Shown here: positions 33,512-41,437 of the stretch, piece after piece
How positions within the stretch are numbered: the first letter of the stretch is position 1
Layout of the letters: each line of letters opens with the position of its first letter
DNA from: Jiella endophytica
GTDB lineage: Bacteria > Pseudomonadota > Alphaproteobacteria > Rhizobiales > Rhizobiaceae
Reading direction: 5' to 3'
Length of the DNA stretch: 64,000 nt
Assembly: GCF_004519335.1 (NCBI RefSeq)
Contig: NZ_SOZD01000002.1
Location: forward strand, 992,001 to 1,056,000
Program-made: the position numbers and the translations under genes
The notes under the pieces: generated by a model
The model's input: only the letters and a program-made list of their open reading frames with translations
The model's database searches: none
What the model was told of the DNA's origin: nothing

Positions 33512-34243
33512 ATGGCACAGGATTTCGCCGGACAGACGGTCATCGTCACCGGTGCCGGCAAGGGCATCGGCCGCGCGACGACGGCAATGCTGGCAGCGCG
33601 GGGCGCGGCGGTCGTCGCGATCGCCCGGACCGAGGCGGATCTGTCGAGCCTCGCTTCGGCCACCGGCTGCCGCACGATCAGCGCCGATCTCCTCGACAGC
33701 GCCGCCGCGCGGGCCGCGATGAAGGAGGCCGGCACCGCCGATCACCTCGTCAACTGCGCCGGCACGAACGTCCTCGAGAGCGTGATCGACATGACCGAGG
33801 AGGGCTACGAGGCCGTCCTCGGCATCAATCTGCGGGCCGCGCTGATCTGCTCGCAGGAATTTGCCAGAGCGCGGATCGCGGCGGGGGGTGGCGGCTCGAT
33901 CCTCAACGTCACCTCGATCGCCGGGCATCGCGGCTTTCCCAACCACCTCTGCTACGCCGCCTCGAAGGCGGGGCTCGAGGGCGCCACCCGCGTCCTTGCC
34001 AAGGAGCTCGGGCCGCACGGCATCCGCGTCAATGCCGTCGCCCCCGGCATCACCCTGACCGAACTTGCCGCGGCGGCCTGGAGCGATCCCGCCAAGAGCG
34101 AGCCGATGATGGTGCGAACGCCGATGCAGCGCTTCTGCGAGGTCGAGGATGTCGCCTCGACCATCGTGATGATGATCTCCGGCGACGCGGCCATGGTGAC
34201 CGGCGCCGTGATGCCGATCGACGGCGGCTTCCTCGCCGTCTGA
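33512..34243 (+). CDS. SDR-family oxidoreductase 1 (L-xylulose-reductase-like)
   Basis: A 243-residue classical short-chain dehydrogenase with TGAGKGIGRATTAML (cofactor motif TGxxxGxG, about 13-20), CAGTNVLESV, the catalytic Ser in LNVTSIAGH, and the YAASK catalytic pair. The sequence resembles dicarbonyl/L-xylulose reductases. It may oxidise a polyol or reduce a ketose in this locus; the direction and substrate are unknown. ATG at 33512 has AGGGAGGAA upstream. It is the first of three consecutive SDR genes. Confidence 0.88.
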   Translation: MAQDFAGQTVIVTGAGKGIGRATTAMLAARGAAVVAIARTEADLSSLASATGCRTISADLLDSAAARAAMKEAGTADHLVNCAGTNVLESVIDMTEEGYEAVLGINLRAALICSQEFARARIAAGGGGSILNVTSIAGHRGFPNHLCYAASKAGLEGATRVLAKELGPHGIRVNAVAPGITLTELAAAAWSDPAKSEPMMVRTPMQRFCEVEDVASTIVMMISGDAAMVTGAVMPIDGGFLAV

Positions 34244-34275
34244 CCTCTTTCCCAATCGCTTTTCGGAGAACCAAC

Positions 34276-35004
34276 ATGGCTGAAACGCTGAACGGCAAGA
34301 TCGCCGCGGTGACGGGCGCAGCCTCCGGCATCGGGCTTGCAACGACGGAGGCGCTGATCGCAGCGGGCGCGACGGTGGTGATGGTCGATCGCGACGAAAG
34401 GGCGCTCGGCGAGATCACCGCCCGCCTCGGCGACAGGGCGATCGCCCAGACCACCGACCTACTCGACACGGAAAGCTGCGCGCAGATGGTGCCGGAGATC
34501 CTGGCGAAGACCGGCAGGATCGACATTCTCCACTGCAACGCCGGCACCTATATCGGCGGCGATCTCACCGAGTCCGACACGGCGACGATCGACCGGATGC
34601 TGACCCTCAACGTCAATGTCGTGATGAAGAACGTCCGCGACGTCATCCCGCACATGATCGAGCGCGGCAGCGGCGACATCGTCGTCACGGCCTCCGTCGC
34701 CGGGCACATGCCGATCCAGTGGGAGCCGGTCTATTCGGGTTCGAAATGGGCGATCACCTGCTTCGTCCAGACCATGCGCCGCCAGCTGAACAAGCACGGC
34801 ATCCGCGTCGGCCAGGTGTCGCCGGGCCCGGTGATCTCGGCGCTGCTTGCCGACTGGCCGCCCGAGCGGCTTCAGGCGGCCAAGGATTCCGGCAGCCTGA
34901 TCGAGCCGAGCGAGGTGTCAGACGCGGTCGTCTACATGCTGACGCGATCGCGCAACGTGACGATCCGCGACATGATCGTGCTACCGACGAATTTCGACAT
35001 CTGA
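34276..35004 (+). CDS. SDR-family oxidoreductase 2 (ribitol 2-dehydrogenase-like)
   Basis: A 242-residue short-chain dehydrogenase. Cofactor motif TGAASGIGLATT is followed by an Asp after the second strand (VVMVDRDE), favouring NAD. The catalytic Ser is in VVTASVAGHMP and the Tyr/Lys pair in YSGSK. Characteristic segments such as WEPVYSGSKWAITCFVQT and GSLIEPSEVSDAV resemble ribitol 2-dehydrogenases. It ends NVTIRDMIVLPTNFDI. It lies 32 bases after SDR 1, so is co-transcribed. It probably oxidises a polyol at C2; ribitol itself is only one candidate. Confidence 0.88.
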   Translation: MAETLNGKIAAVTGAASGIGLATTEALIAAGATVVMVDRDERALGEITARLGDRAIAQTTDLLDTESCAQMVPEILAKTGRIDILHCNAGTYIGGDLTESDTATIDRMLTLNVNVVMKNVRDVIPHMIERGSGDIVVTASVAGHMPIQWEPVYSGSKWAITCFVQTMRRQLNKHGIRVGQVSPGPVISALLADWPPERLQAAKDSGSLIEPSEVSDAVVYMLTRSRNVTIRDMIVLPTNFDI

Positions 35005-35105
35005 GGGCGGCAAGTAGCAGCCCTGCAGCACACGGGGGCCCGGCCGATCCGGCGCCGGCTCGAAGCGCCGAGAGCTGGAAAGCCGTGGGGGGAGAGGAAG
35101 ATATC

Positions 35106-35837
35106 ATGAGCGATCTGTCCGGGCTGACGGCCCTGATCACCGGCGCCGCCGGCGGCATCGGCACCGCGATGGCCGAAGCCTTCGCGAAGGCCGGCGCACG
35201 GCTCGTCCTCGTCGACATCACCGATGCGTCGGAGCTTGCGGCGCGCCTCGGGCCGGAGCATCGCCACGCCGTCGTCGATCTGGAAGACCCGGCGGCGATC
35301 GCGGCGGGCGTCGAGGCGATCGGCCGCGAGACCGGCATCGACATCCTCGTCAACAATGCCGGCTTCGGCATCGTCTTTCCGGCCGACACGACCGAGATCG
35401 AGGCATGGGACCGCACCATGCGGATCAACCTGCGGGCGCCCTGGCTGATGGCCGCCTCAGCCCTGCCCTTCCTCAACGCATCCGGGCGCGGGCGCGTCGT
35501 CAACGTCTCGTCCCAGGCCGGCGTCATCGCCATCGAGGAACACGCCGCCTACGGCGCCAGCAAGGCGGGGCTGATCAGCCTGACCAAGGTGATGGCGATC
35601 GAATGGGCGCAATACGGCATCACCGCCAACGCCATCGCCCCGACGGTGGTCGAAACGCCGATGGCGCTGGTCGGCTGGTCCGGCGAAAAGGGCGAAAAGG
35701 CCCGCCGCGACATTCCCGTCGGCCGCTTCGCCCGCCCCTCCGAGATCGCGGCGGCGGCGCTCTACCTCGCCTCGGGCGAGGCGGGGATCATCAACGGCGC
35801 GACGCTGATGGCCGACGGCGGCTATTCGGTGCGGTGA
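35106..35837 (+). CDS. SDR-family oxidoreductase 3 (polyol dehydrogenase candidate)
   Basis: A 243-residue short-chain dehydrogenase with TGAAGGIGTAMAEAF, an Asp in LVLVDITDASE (NAD preference), NNAGFGI, the catalytic Ser in VVNVSSQAGV, and YGASK. The C-terminal half (WAQYGITANAIAPTVVETPM) is typical of galactitol/threitol-type SDRs. ATG at 35106 has GAGGAAGATATC upstream. It is the last gene of the plus-strand operon and is followed by the repeat island. The three SDRs share only the family fold and motifs, so they are not a recent tandem duplication. Confidence 0.88.
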   Translation: MSDLSGLTALITGAAGGIGTAMAEAFAKAGARLVLVDITDASELAARLGPEHRHAVVDLEDPAAIAAGVEAIGRETGIDILVNNAGFGIVFPADTTEIEAWDRTMRINLRAPWLMAASALPFLNASGRGRVVNVSSQAGVIAIEEHAAYGASKAGLISLTKVMAIEWAQYGITANAIAPTVVETPMALVGWSGEKGEKARRDIPVGRFARPSEIAAAALYLASGEAGIINGATLMADGGYSVR

Positions 35838-35903
35838 GATCTCGGCCCCGCAGCTTCTCTCTGTGAGACGATGGGGAATTTGACGCGAGAACTCGCACCG
35901 TCG

Positions 35904-35970
35904 CCCTCATCCTGAGGTGCGAGCGCAGCGAGCCTCGAAGGGCGAGGGCTACACAGGGCGCGACCGTCTG
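35904..35970 (+). repeat. Repeat A, copy 1
   Basis: CCTCATCCTGAGGTGCGAGC through GCGAGGGCTACACAGGGCG. It matches 36611-36676 in the same orientation and the first part recurs inverted at 36038-36096. Confidence 0.8.
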
Positions 35971-36037
35971 ATCATCATGACACCGTTGGCCGTTGCCAGA
36001 GCCGCAAAGAGGATCGCGGCAGGCGATGCTGCGAAGC

Positions 36038-36096
36038 CCCCTCGCCCTTCGAGGCTCCGCCGGGCTTCGCCCGGCATCGCACCTCAGGATGAGGGC
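36038..36096 (-). repeat. Repeat A, inverted copy with a GC-rich insert
   Basis: CCTCGCCCTTCGAGGCTCCG through ACCTCAGGATGAGGGC is the reverse complement of repeat A. It has extra bases CCGGGCTTCGCCCGG in the middle, themselves a small hairpin. Confidence 0.8.
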
Positions 36097-36149
36097 GCTT
36101 CCCGGCGGTCTGACCCCGCTGGCATTCTGGTCTACCTCGTCGGCCCAGC

Positions 36150-36237
36150 ATCCGATATCACGCCGGCGATGCCTGAGCCTTCATGCGGCGGAGTTCCCGC
36201 CGTCCAGGCGCTCCAAAGGTTTGGCCGAAACGTCCCT
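36150..36237 (+). repeat. Repeat B, copy 1
   Basis: About 88 bases from GCATCCGATATCACGCCGGC to GGCCGAAACGTCCC. It is repeated with few differences at 36700-36790. Confidence 0.85.
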
Positions 36238-36240
36238 CCA

Positions 36241-36271
36241 GGTCGTCATCCTCGGGCTTGTCCCGAGGATC
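36241..36271 (+). repeat. Palindromic repeat (CCTCGGG...CCCGAGG type), forward copy
   Basis: GTCATCCTCGGGCTTGTCCC followed by GAGGATC. An inverted copy lies at 36346-36375. Confidence 0.85.
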
Positions 36272-36345
36272 TCCTGTCGGCTGATCAGCGGGCTATCCGG
36301 ATGCGGAAGGGCGTTCTGCCGAGGTTCTGATGTTGCTCGGGCAGT

Positions 36346-36375
36346 GGATCCTCGGGACAAGCCCGAGGATGACGG
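36346..36375 (-). repeat. Palindromic repeat (CCTCGGG...CCCGAGG type), inverted copy
   Basis: GGATCCTCGGGACAAGCCCG followed by AGGATGACG, the reverse complement of 36241-36271. Confidence 0.85.
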
Positions 36376-36490
36376 CGCGTTGGTGTTGGCGCTCGTCCTG
36401 AACCGTCTTTGGCAGCCCAGACGACGCGAGCGGTGGCAACTTCCCGCCCGGCCGTCAGTCCACCCTGCCAGTAGTCAATCGGCCTGTCGG

Positions 36491-36530
36491 GTCGTCATTC
36501 TCGGGCCCCGTCCCGAGAATCCAGGGGATC
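36491..36530 (+). repeat. Palindromic repeat (TCTCGGG...CCCGAGA type)
   Basis: The same unit as at 13384-13418, including the CCAGGGG tail. Confidence 0.85.
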
Positions 36531-36610
36531 GAAGGACTCGGGGCGATCGACAGGCAACCGGGCGGTTGGCTCGGAACCGCAGGTAGGTAGCTGAGGAAAA
36601 ACGCCAGAGC

Positions 36611-36676
36611 CCGCATCCTGAGGTGCGAGCGCAGCGAGCCTCGAAGGGCGAGGGCGACACAGGGCGCAACCGTCTC
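36611..36676 (+). repeat. Repeat A, copy 2
   Basis: Near-identical to 35904-35970, including the flank ACACAGGGCGC-ACCGTCT. Confidence 0.8.
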
Positions 36677-36699
36677 TTCCCTCATGCTTTGGTGGGCGG

Positions 36700-36790
36700 G
36701 CATCCGATATCACGCCGGCGATGGCCGGGCCTTCAGGCGGCGGTGTTCCCGCCACCCAGGCGCTCCAGAGGTTCGGCCGAAACGTCCCGG
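36700..36790 (+). repeat. Repeat B, copy 2
   Basis: Near-identical to 36150-36237. Together with repeat A copy 2 it indicates duplication of an A-B unit; it stops just before the rhaS stop codon. Confidence 0.85.
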
Positions 36791-36809
36791 ACGTTCCGGC
36801 CATCAGACC

Positions 36810-37913
36810 TCAAAAGTCGAAGTCGTTGATGTCGTCCTTGGTGAAGACCTTGGGCGCGCCGAGCAGGACCTGGCTCTGGTTGACGATCTGCAATTCGCCG
36901 AGCCGCCCGGCCTTGACGGTGGTGTCGCCCGGCTTCAGCGTGCCGTCGACGACCTGCCGCATCACCTCGGCCGCGGCATAGCCGAGATCGACGGTGTTCC
37001 ACAGGATCGTCGACTTGATGCAGTCGCCGTTGATGTAGGGCTTCATCGCATTCGGCAGAGCGAGGCCGACGACCGAGACCTTGCCGCAGAGGCCGTTCTG
37101 CTGGACCGCCTCGGCGGCGGCCGGCGTCGCGACAGAAGTCATGCCGAGAATGCCCTTCAGCTCGTCGCCATATTTGTTGATCAGCGTCTGGGCCTGGTTG
37201 AAGGACAGGATGTTGTCCTCCTGCGCTTCCACCGTCTCGAGGAATTTCAGCTTCGGGTGGCACTTCTCGGTATAGGCCTGCATCTCCGAGATCCACCGCG
37301 CCTGGTTCGGCGTGGTGAAGGTCGAGGTGACGATGGCGAAGCTGCCCTCTTCGCCGATCTCGGAGGCGAGCTGGTCCATCATCGACTTGGCGACGCCGTT
37401 CGGCAGTGCCTGATTGACGAACCACTGGCGGGCGTCGGCCTGGGCATCGGCGTCGTAGCCGACGACGTTGATGCCGGCGGCGAGCGCCTTCTTCAGCACC
37501 GGCGCGATGGCCACTGGGTCGTTGGCGGCAAACAGGATGCCGTCGACGCCCGAGGTGATGTAGTTGTCGACGAAGGTGATCTGCTCGTCGATATTGGCGC
37601 GGGTCGGCCCGTCGGTGTTGATGGTGATGTTGCCGAGTTCCTTCGCCGCCTCCTGCATGCCCGAGGCGGTGCTGGCGAAATAGCCGACGCCGACGAGCTT
37701 CGGAATGTCGACGACGGTGATGTCCTTGCCCTTGCGGTCGGGCGCATTCTCGGGCGCGCCGCCGTTGTATTCGCCGGGCTCGGGGGCCGGCGACTCGCCC
37801 GAACAGGCGAGCGGGCTGGTCGGCTGGTCGTCGCCGCCGGTCCAGGCCGATTGCGCGGCCACCGGCGTCGACAGCAGGCTGGCGCCAAGCAGCGCCGTCA
37901 TCAGTTTCTTCAT
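36810..37913 (-). CDS. rhaS: Rhamnose ABC transporter substrate-binding protein
   Basis: A 367-residue periplasmic binding protein of the ribose/autoinducer-2 type with a signal peptide (MKKLMTALLGASLLSTPVAAQ). The mature part begins with a Pro/Gly-rich acidic linker, then DITVVDIPKLVGVGYFAS, GVDGILFAANDPVAIAPVL and GINVVGYDADAQ. It captures the sugar for RhaT/RhaP/RhaQ. Its place in a locus with rhaD, rhaI, rhaK and rhaM makes L-rhamnose the likely ligand. It is the last gene on the minus-strand run; in Rhizobium leguminosarum rhaS is near the front (rhaRSTPQUK), so the order differs here. ATG at 37913 has GAGGAGGAG upstream. Confidence 0.9.
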   Translation of the reverse strand: MKKLMTALLGASLLSTPVAAQSAWTGGDDQPTSPLACSGESPAPEPGEYNGGAPENAPDRKGKDITVVDIPKLVGVGYFASTASGMQEAAKELGNITINTDGPTRANIDEQITFVDNYITSGVDGILFAANDPVAIAPVLKKALAAGINVVGYDADAQADARQWFVNQALPNGVAKSMMDQLASEIGEEGSFAIVTSTFTTPNQARWISEMQAYTEKCHPKLKFLETVEAQEDNILSFNQAQTLINKYGDELKGILGMTSVATPAAAEAVQQNGLCGKVSVVGLALPNAMKPYINGDCIKSTILWNTVDLGYAAAEVMRQVVDGTLKPGDTTVKAGRLGELQIVNQSQVLLGAPKVFTKDDINDFDF

Positions 37914-37961
37914 CGGTTCTCCTCCTCAAGTCGGGCGCCCTCCCGGCGCCCCTCCCAACCC

Positions 37962-38903
37962 TCAGTCGTTCGAGAAACGGCCGAGAATATTGCTGATCAG
38001 AACGGCGACGATCAGGACCGCGCCGATGACGACGGTGGTGCCGTCGCCGCGCACGCCCGAGAGCGACAGGCCGTTCTGCAGGATCTGCATCAGGCAGAGG
38101 CCGATCAGCGTGCCGATGACCATGCCGCGGCCGCCGAAGATCGAGGTGCCGCCGAGGACGACGGCGGTGATCACCTCGAGCTCGATGCCGTTGCCCATGT
38201 CCGAGCGGGTGGTCGAGACGCGCGAGACGAAGACGATCGCCGCCAGTGCCGAGACGAAGCCCGAGGCCGTGTAGATCAGGAGCTTCGTGCGCTCGACCGG
38301 CAGGCCGGAGAATTCCGCCGCCGCTTCGCTGTTGCCGATTGCATAGGTGGTGCGGCCGAAGGCGGTGAAGCGCAGGAGAAAGATGCCGGCCAGCGCGACG
38401 AGGGCGAACAGCCAGAGCTGCGTCGGAATGCCCAGGAATTCGCCCCGGCCGAGCACCGCGAACCATTCCGGATAGCCCCGCACCGAGCGGGCCTGGCTGA
38501 TGCCCTCGGCGAGCCCGCGATAGAGCGCGAGCGTTGCCAACGTCGCGATCAAGGGCGGCACCCGGAACCGGGTGATGATGAGGCCGTTGGCAAAGCCCGC
38601 CGCAGTGCCGGCAAGGAGTGACAGGCCGATCGCCGCGGGCAGCGGCAGGCCGGCATTCTGCCAGAACACCCCGACGAGGATGGCGCAGAGGCCGAGGATC
38701 GAGCCGACCGACAGGTCGATGCCGCCGGTGACGATGACGAAGGTCATCGGGATCGCGATCAGGCCGACCTCGGTCATCAGCCGGGCCTGGTTCAAAAGGT
38801 TGGCGGTGGTCAGGAACCGGTCCGACTGGGCGGCCATCACGAACAGGGCGACGGCGAAGAGAATGCCGAGGATGGCTTCGTGGCGGATGAGGATGCGGGT
38901 CAT
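37962..38903 (-). CDS. rhaQ: Rhamnose ABC transporter permease
   Basis: A 313-residue inner-membrane permease of the RbsC/AraH type, with 8-10 hydrophobic helices. Landmarks are FVIVTGGIDLSVGSILGLCA, GFANGLIITRFRVPPLIATLATLALYRGL and GGTSIFGGRGMVIGTLIGL. It forms the channel with the other permease (rhaP). ATG at 38903 has GAGGAGGAGAAG upstream, 14 bases after the rhaP stop. Which of the two permeases is called rhaP and which rhaQ is by convention. Confidence 0.88.
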   Translation of the reverse strand: MTRILIRHEAILGILFAVALFVMAAQSDRFLTTANLLNQARLMTEVGLIAIPMTFVIVTGGIDLSVGSILGLCAILVGVFWQNAGLPLPAAIGLSLLAGTAAGFANGLIITRFRVPPLIATLATLALYRGLAEGISQARSVRGYPEWFAVLGRGEFLGIPTQLWLFALVALAGIFLLRFTAFGRTTYAIGNSEAAAEFSGLPVERTKLLIYTASGFVSALAAIVFVSRVSTTRSDMGNGIELEVITAVVLGGTSIFGGRGMVIGTLIGLCLMQILQNGLSLSGVRGDGTTVVIGAVLIVAVLISNILGRFSND

Positions 38904-38917
38904 GGCTCTTCTCCTCC

Positions 38918-39868
38918 TCAGCCGGTTCGCCTGCGCCGCGCCATGTCGGCGAGCACCGTTGCCAGAATGAGGACGCCCTGGACGGCTCGCAGCCAGTAGG
39001 CCGAGACGTTGAGGAAGATCAGCGAGGAGCCGATCGCCGCAAAGAGGATCGCCGCGAGGGTCGAGCCGACCACCGTTCCAACGCCGCCGAGGATCGACAC
39101 GCCGCCGACCACCGAGGCGGTGATGATGACGAGTTCGAGCCCGACCGGCGTCGTCGACTGGATGACCTGCAGCTGCGTTGCGAAGAGCACGGCGGCGACG
39201 CCGGCGATCGCCCCGTGGATCGCGAAGACCCGCACCACCACCGAACTCGGGCTGATGCCGCTCGCCCTTGCCGCTTCCGGATTGCTGCCGACGGCGTAGA
39301 CCGAGCGGCCGAAGGCCGTGTAGCGCATCAGCAGAGCCGCGACGATGGTCATGCCGACCATGAACCAGACCGGCGAGGGAACCCCGAGCAGGCGAAACTG
39401 GGCGAGCTGGTAGCCTGCCGGCAGGCCGCTGATCCAGCGCCCGCCGGTGAAGGTGATCAGCCCGCCCGAAAGGATCGACAGCATGGCCAGCGTCGCGATG
39501 ATCGAGGGGACCCGGGCGAAGGCGATGAGGCAGCCGACCAGCGCGTTGATCGCCGATCCGATGAGGAGCGGCGCCAGCCAGGCGACCCAGATCGGATAGC
39601 CGCTGGTGACCAGCAGGCCCGAGATCACCGCCAGGACGCCGATCAGCGCACCGATGGAGACGTCGATATTGCCGGAAACGATGACCAGCGACATGCCGAT
39701 CGCCGCGACGGCGATATAGGCGTTGCCGACGAAGATGCTGGTCAGGTTGTTTTCCGAGACGAAGCGCGGATTGACCGCGCCGACGAAGGCGAACAGCGCC
39801 AGGATCACCACGACCAGGAGGATCTCCTGGCCGAGCGAGCTGACGGCATGGAAGGACCGGCGGCTCAT
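38918..39868 (-). CDS. rhaP: Rhamnose ABC transporter permease
   Basis: A 316-residue RbsC-type permease paralogous to the adjacent rhaQ product: SLVIVSGNIDVSIGALIGVL, FARVPSIIATLAMLSILSGG and VVGGVSILGGVGTVVGSTL line up with it. It begins MSRRSFHAVSSLGQEILLVV. The start overlaps the rhaT stop (ATGA), indicating translational coupling with the ATPase. Confidence 0.88.
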   Translation of the reverse strand: MSRRSFHAVSSLGQEILLVVVILALFAFVGAVNPRFVSENNLTSIFVGNAYIAVAAIGMSLVIVSGNIDVSIGALIGVLAVISGLLVTSGYPIWVAWLAPLLIGSAINALVGCLIAFARVPSIIATLAMLSILSGGLITFTGGRWISGLPAGYQLAQFRLLGVPSPVWFMVGMTIVAALLMRYTAFGRSVYAVGSNPEAARASGISPSSVVVRVFAIHGAIAGVAAVLFATQLQVIQSTTPVGLELVIITASVVGGVSILGGVGTVVGSTLAAILFAAIGSSLIFLNVSAYWLRAVQGVLILATVLADMARRRRTG

Positions 39869-41385
39869 CGGGCTCCGCCCGCGGCGGCCGGCTCGCGCCG
39901 GGTCTGCATCATCGCGGCGCCGACGCTGTCGGGCGTCGCGTCCTTGCGATCGACGATCGCCGAAAGCCGCCCCTCCCGCATCACCAGGATGCGGTCGCTC
40001 ATGCCGAGGACCTCGGGCAGTTCGGAGGATATCATCAGGATGGCGAGCCCCTTTCTGGCCAGTTCGCCCATCAGCCGGTGGATCTCGGTCTTGGCACCGA
40101 TGTCAATGCCGCGCGTCGGCTCGTCGAGGATCAGCACCTTCGGGTCGGTGGCGAGCCATTTCGCCAGGACGACCTTCTGCTGGTTGCCGCCGGAAAGCTG
40201 GCCGACCCGCTGGCGGGCGTCCCTCGCCCGGATCGAGAAGCGCTCGATCGCCTCGCTCGCGAGGCGCTGCTCGCGGCCGGTATCGACCACGGCGTAGCGG
40301 GTCAGCCGGTCGAGGATCGCCATCGAGACGTTCTCGCGCAGCGGCTGCGGGCGGACGAGGCCGTGCAGGCCGCGGTCTTCCGGCACATAGGCGATGCCCG
40401 CCGCGATCGCGTCGCGGACGCTGGCGATCCTGCGGGGCGCGCCGTCGACGCGGATCTCGCCGGCCGTCGCGGGAGTGACGCCGAAGATCGTCTGGGCAAG
40501 CTCGGTGCGGCCGGAGCCGACGAGGCCGGCAATGCCGAGGATCTCGCCGGCATGAAGGTCGAAGGAAATGTCCTCGATCACGCCGGCCAGCGACAGGCCG
40601 CTGACCTCCAGCCGCGTCTCGCCGCGCGGAATGTCGACCTTCGGGAAAAGCTGGTGGATGTCGCGGCCGACCATCATCGACACGAGCGAGCCTTCGGTCA
40701 CGTCCGCGACCTTGCTCGTGCCGATCGAGCGACCGTCGCGCAGCACCGTGACGCGGTCGGCGATCTCGAAGATCTCGTTCATCCGGTGCGAGACATAGAC
40801 GATGCCGACGCCATCGGCCCGAAGCCGACGGATCACCTCCAGAAGCCGCCGGACATCGGCCTCGGCGAGCGCCGCCGTCGGCTCGTCCATGATCAGCACG
40901 CGGGCGTTGCGCGACAGGGCGCGGGCGATCTCCACCCGCTGGCGGTCGGCGACGGAGAGCTTGCTAACCCGCTGGTCGACGTCGAGATTGGGGCAGTCGA
41001 GGCGGTCGAGCAGCTCGCGCGCCTCCCGCCGCATCCTCGCCCAGTCGACGAAACCGCCGGCAGTCTTCGGCTGATGGCCGAGAAAGACGTTCTCCGCGAC
41101 GCTCAAGGCCGGAAAGAGCAGAAGCTCCTGATGGACGACGGCGATGCCTTCGGCTTGCGCCTCGCGCGGCCCGGCAAAGCGGCGCGGCTCGCCGTCGAGG
41201 CGGATCTCGCCCTCGTCGGCCCGATGGTCACCCGATGCGATGCGGATCATCGTCGACTTGCCGGCGCCGTTCTCGCCCATCAGGGCGTGCACCTCGCCGG
41301 CGTAAAGATCGAAGTCGACGCCGGTGAGCACCTTCACCGGGCCGAACGCCTTCGAGATATTCTTCAGTTCGAGGATCGGCGTCAT
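39865..41385 (-). CDS. rhaT: Rhamnose ABC transporter ATP-binding protein
   Basis: A 506-residue tandem ATPase of the RbsA type. The first half has Walker A GENGAGKSTMIR (about 38-49), the signature LSVADRQRVEIARALS and Walker B VLIMDEPTAAL. The second half has a degenerate P-loop GLVGSGRTEL, the signature LSGGNQQKVVLAKWL and LILDEPTRGID. ATG at 41385 (MTPILELKNISKAFG) has GAGG upstream; the frame stays open further but there is no homology before this point. It lies 52 bases after rhaK. Confidence 0.92.
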   Translation of the reverse strand: MTPILELKNISKAFGPVKVLTGVDFDLYAGEVHALMGENGAGKSTMIRIASGDHRADEGEIRLDGEPRRFAGPREAQAEGIAVVHQELLLFPALSVAENVFLGHQPKTAGGFVDWARMRREARELLDRLDCPNLDVDQRVSKLSVADRQRVEIARALSRNARVLIMDEPTAALAEADVRRLLEVIRRLRADGVGIVYVSHRMNEIFEIADRVTVLRDGRSIGTSKVADVTEGSLVSMMVGRDIHQLFPKVDIPRGETRLEVSGLSLAGVIEDISFDLHAGEILGIAGLVGSGRTELAQTIFGVTPATAGEIRVDGAPRRIASVRDAIAAGIAYVPEDRGLHGLVRPQPLRENVSMAILDRLTRYAVVDTGREQRLASEAIERFSIRARDARQRVGQLSGGNQQKVVLAKWLATDPKVLILDEPTRGIDIGAKTEIHRLMGELARKGLAILMISSELPEVLGMSDRILVMREGRLSAIVDRKDATPDSVGAAMMQTRREPAAAGGAR

Positions 41386-41437
41386 CAGCGCCTCGTCCGG
41401 CGCTCTTTCGCGCCGCACGCTCCCCCCAGATACGCTG

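Larger units (their letters stand above)
35838..36809. other. Gene-free repeat island between the polyol and rhamnose loci
   Basis: These 972 bases contain no credible gene. They are built from palindromic and duplicated elements (listed below). The whole island separates two convergent operons. Apparent open frames across it run through repeat copies and lack family signatures. Confidence 0.75.

Noticed and set aside
33512-35837. Recent tandem triplication of the three SDR genes
   Set aside because: The proteins share only the SDR motifs and belong to different subgroups (xylulose reductase-, ribitol dehydrogenase- and galactitol/threitol dehydrogenase-like).
35917-36829. Several open frames in the 35.9-36.8 kb island
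   Set aside because: They cross duplicated palindromic repeats and give similar peptides only because the DNA is repeated.
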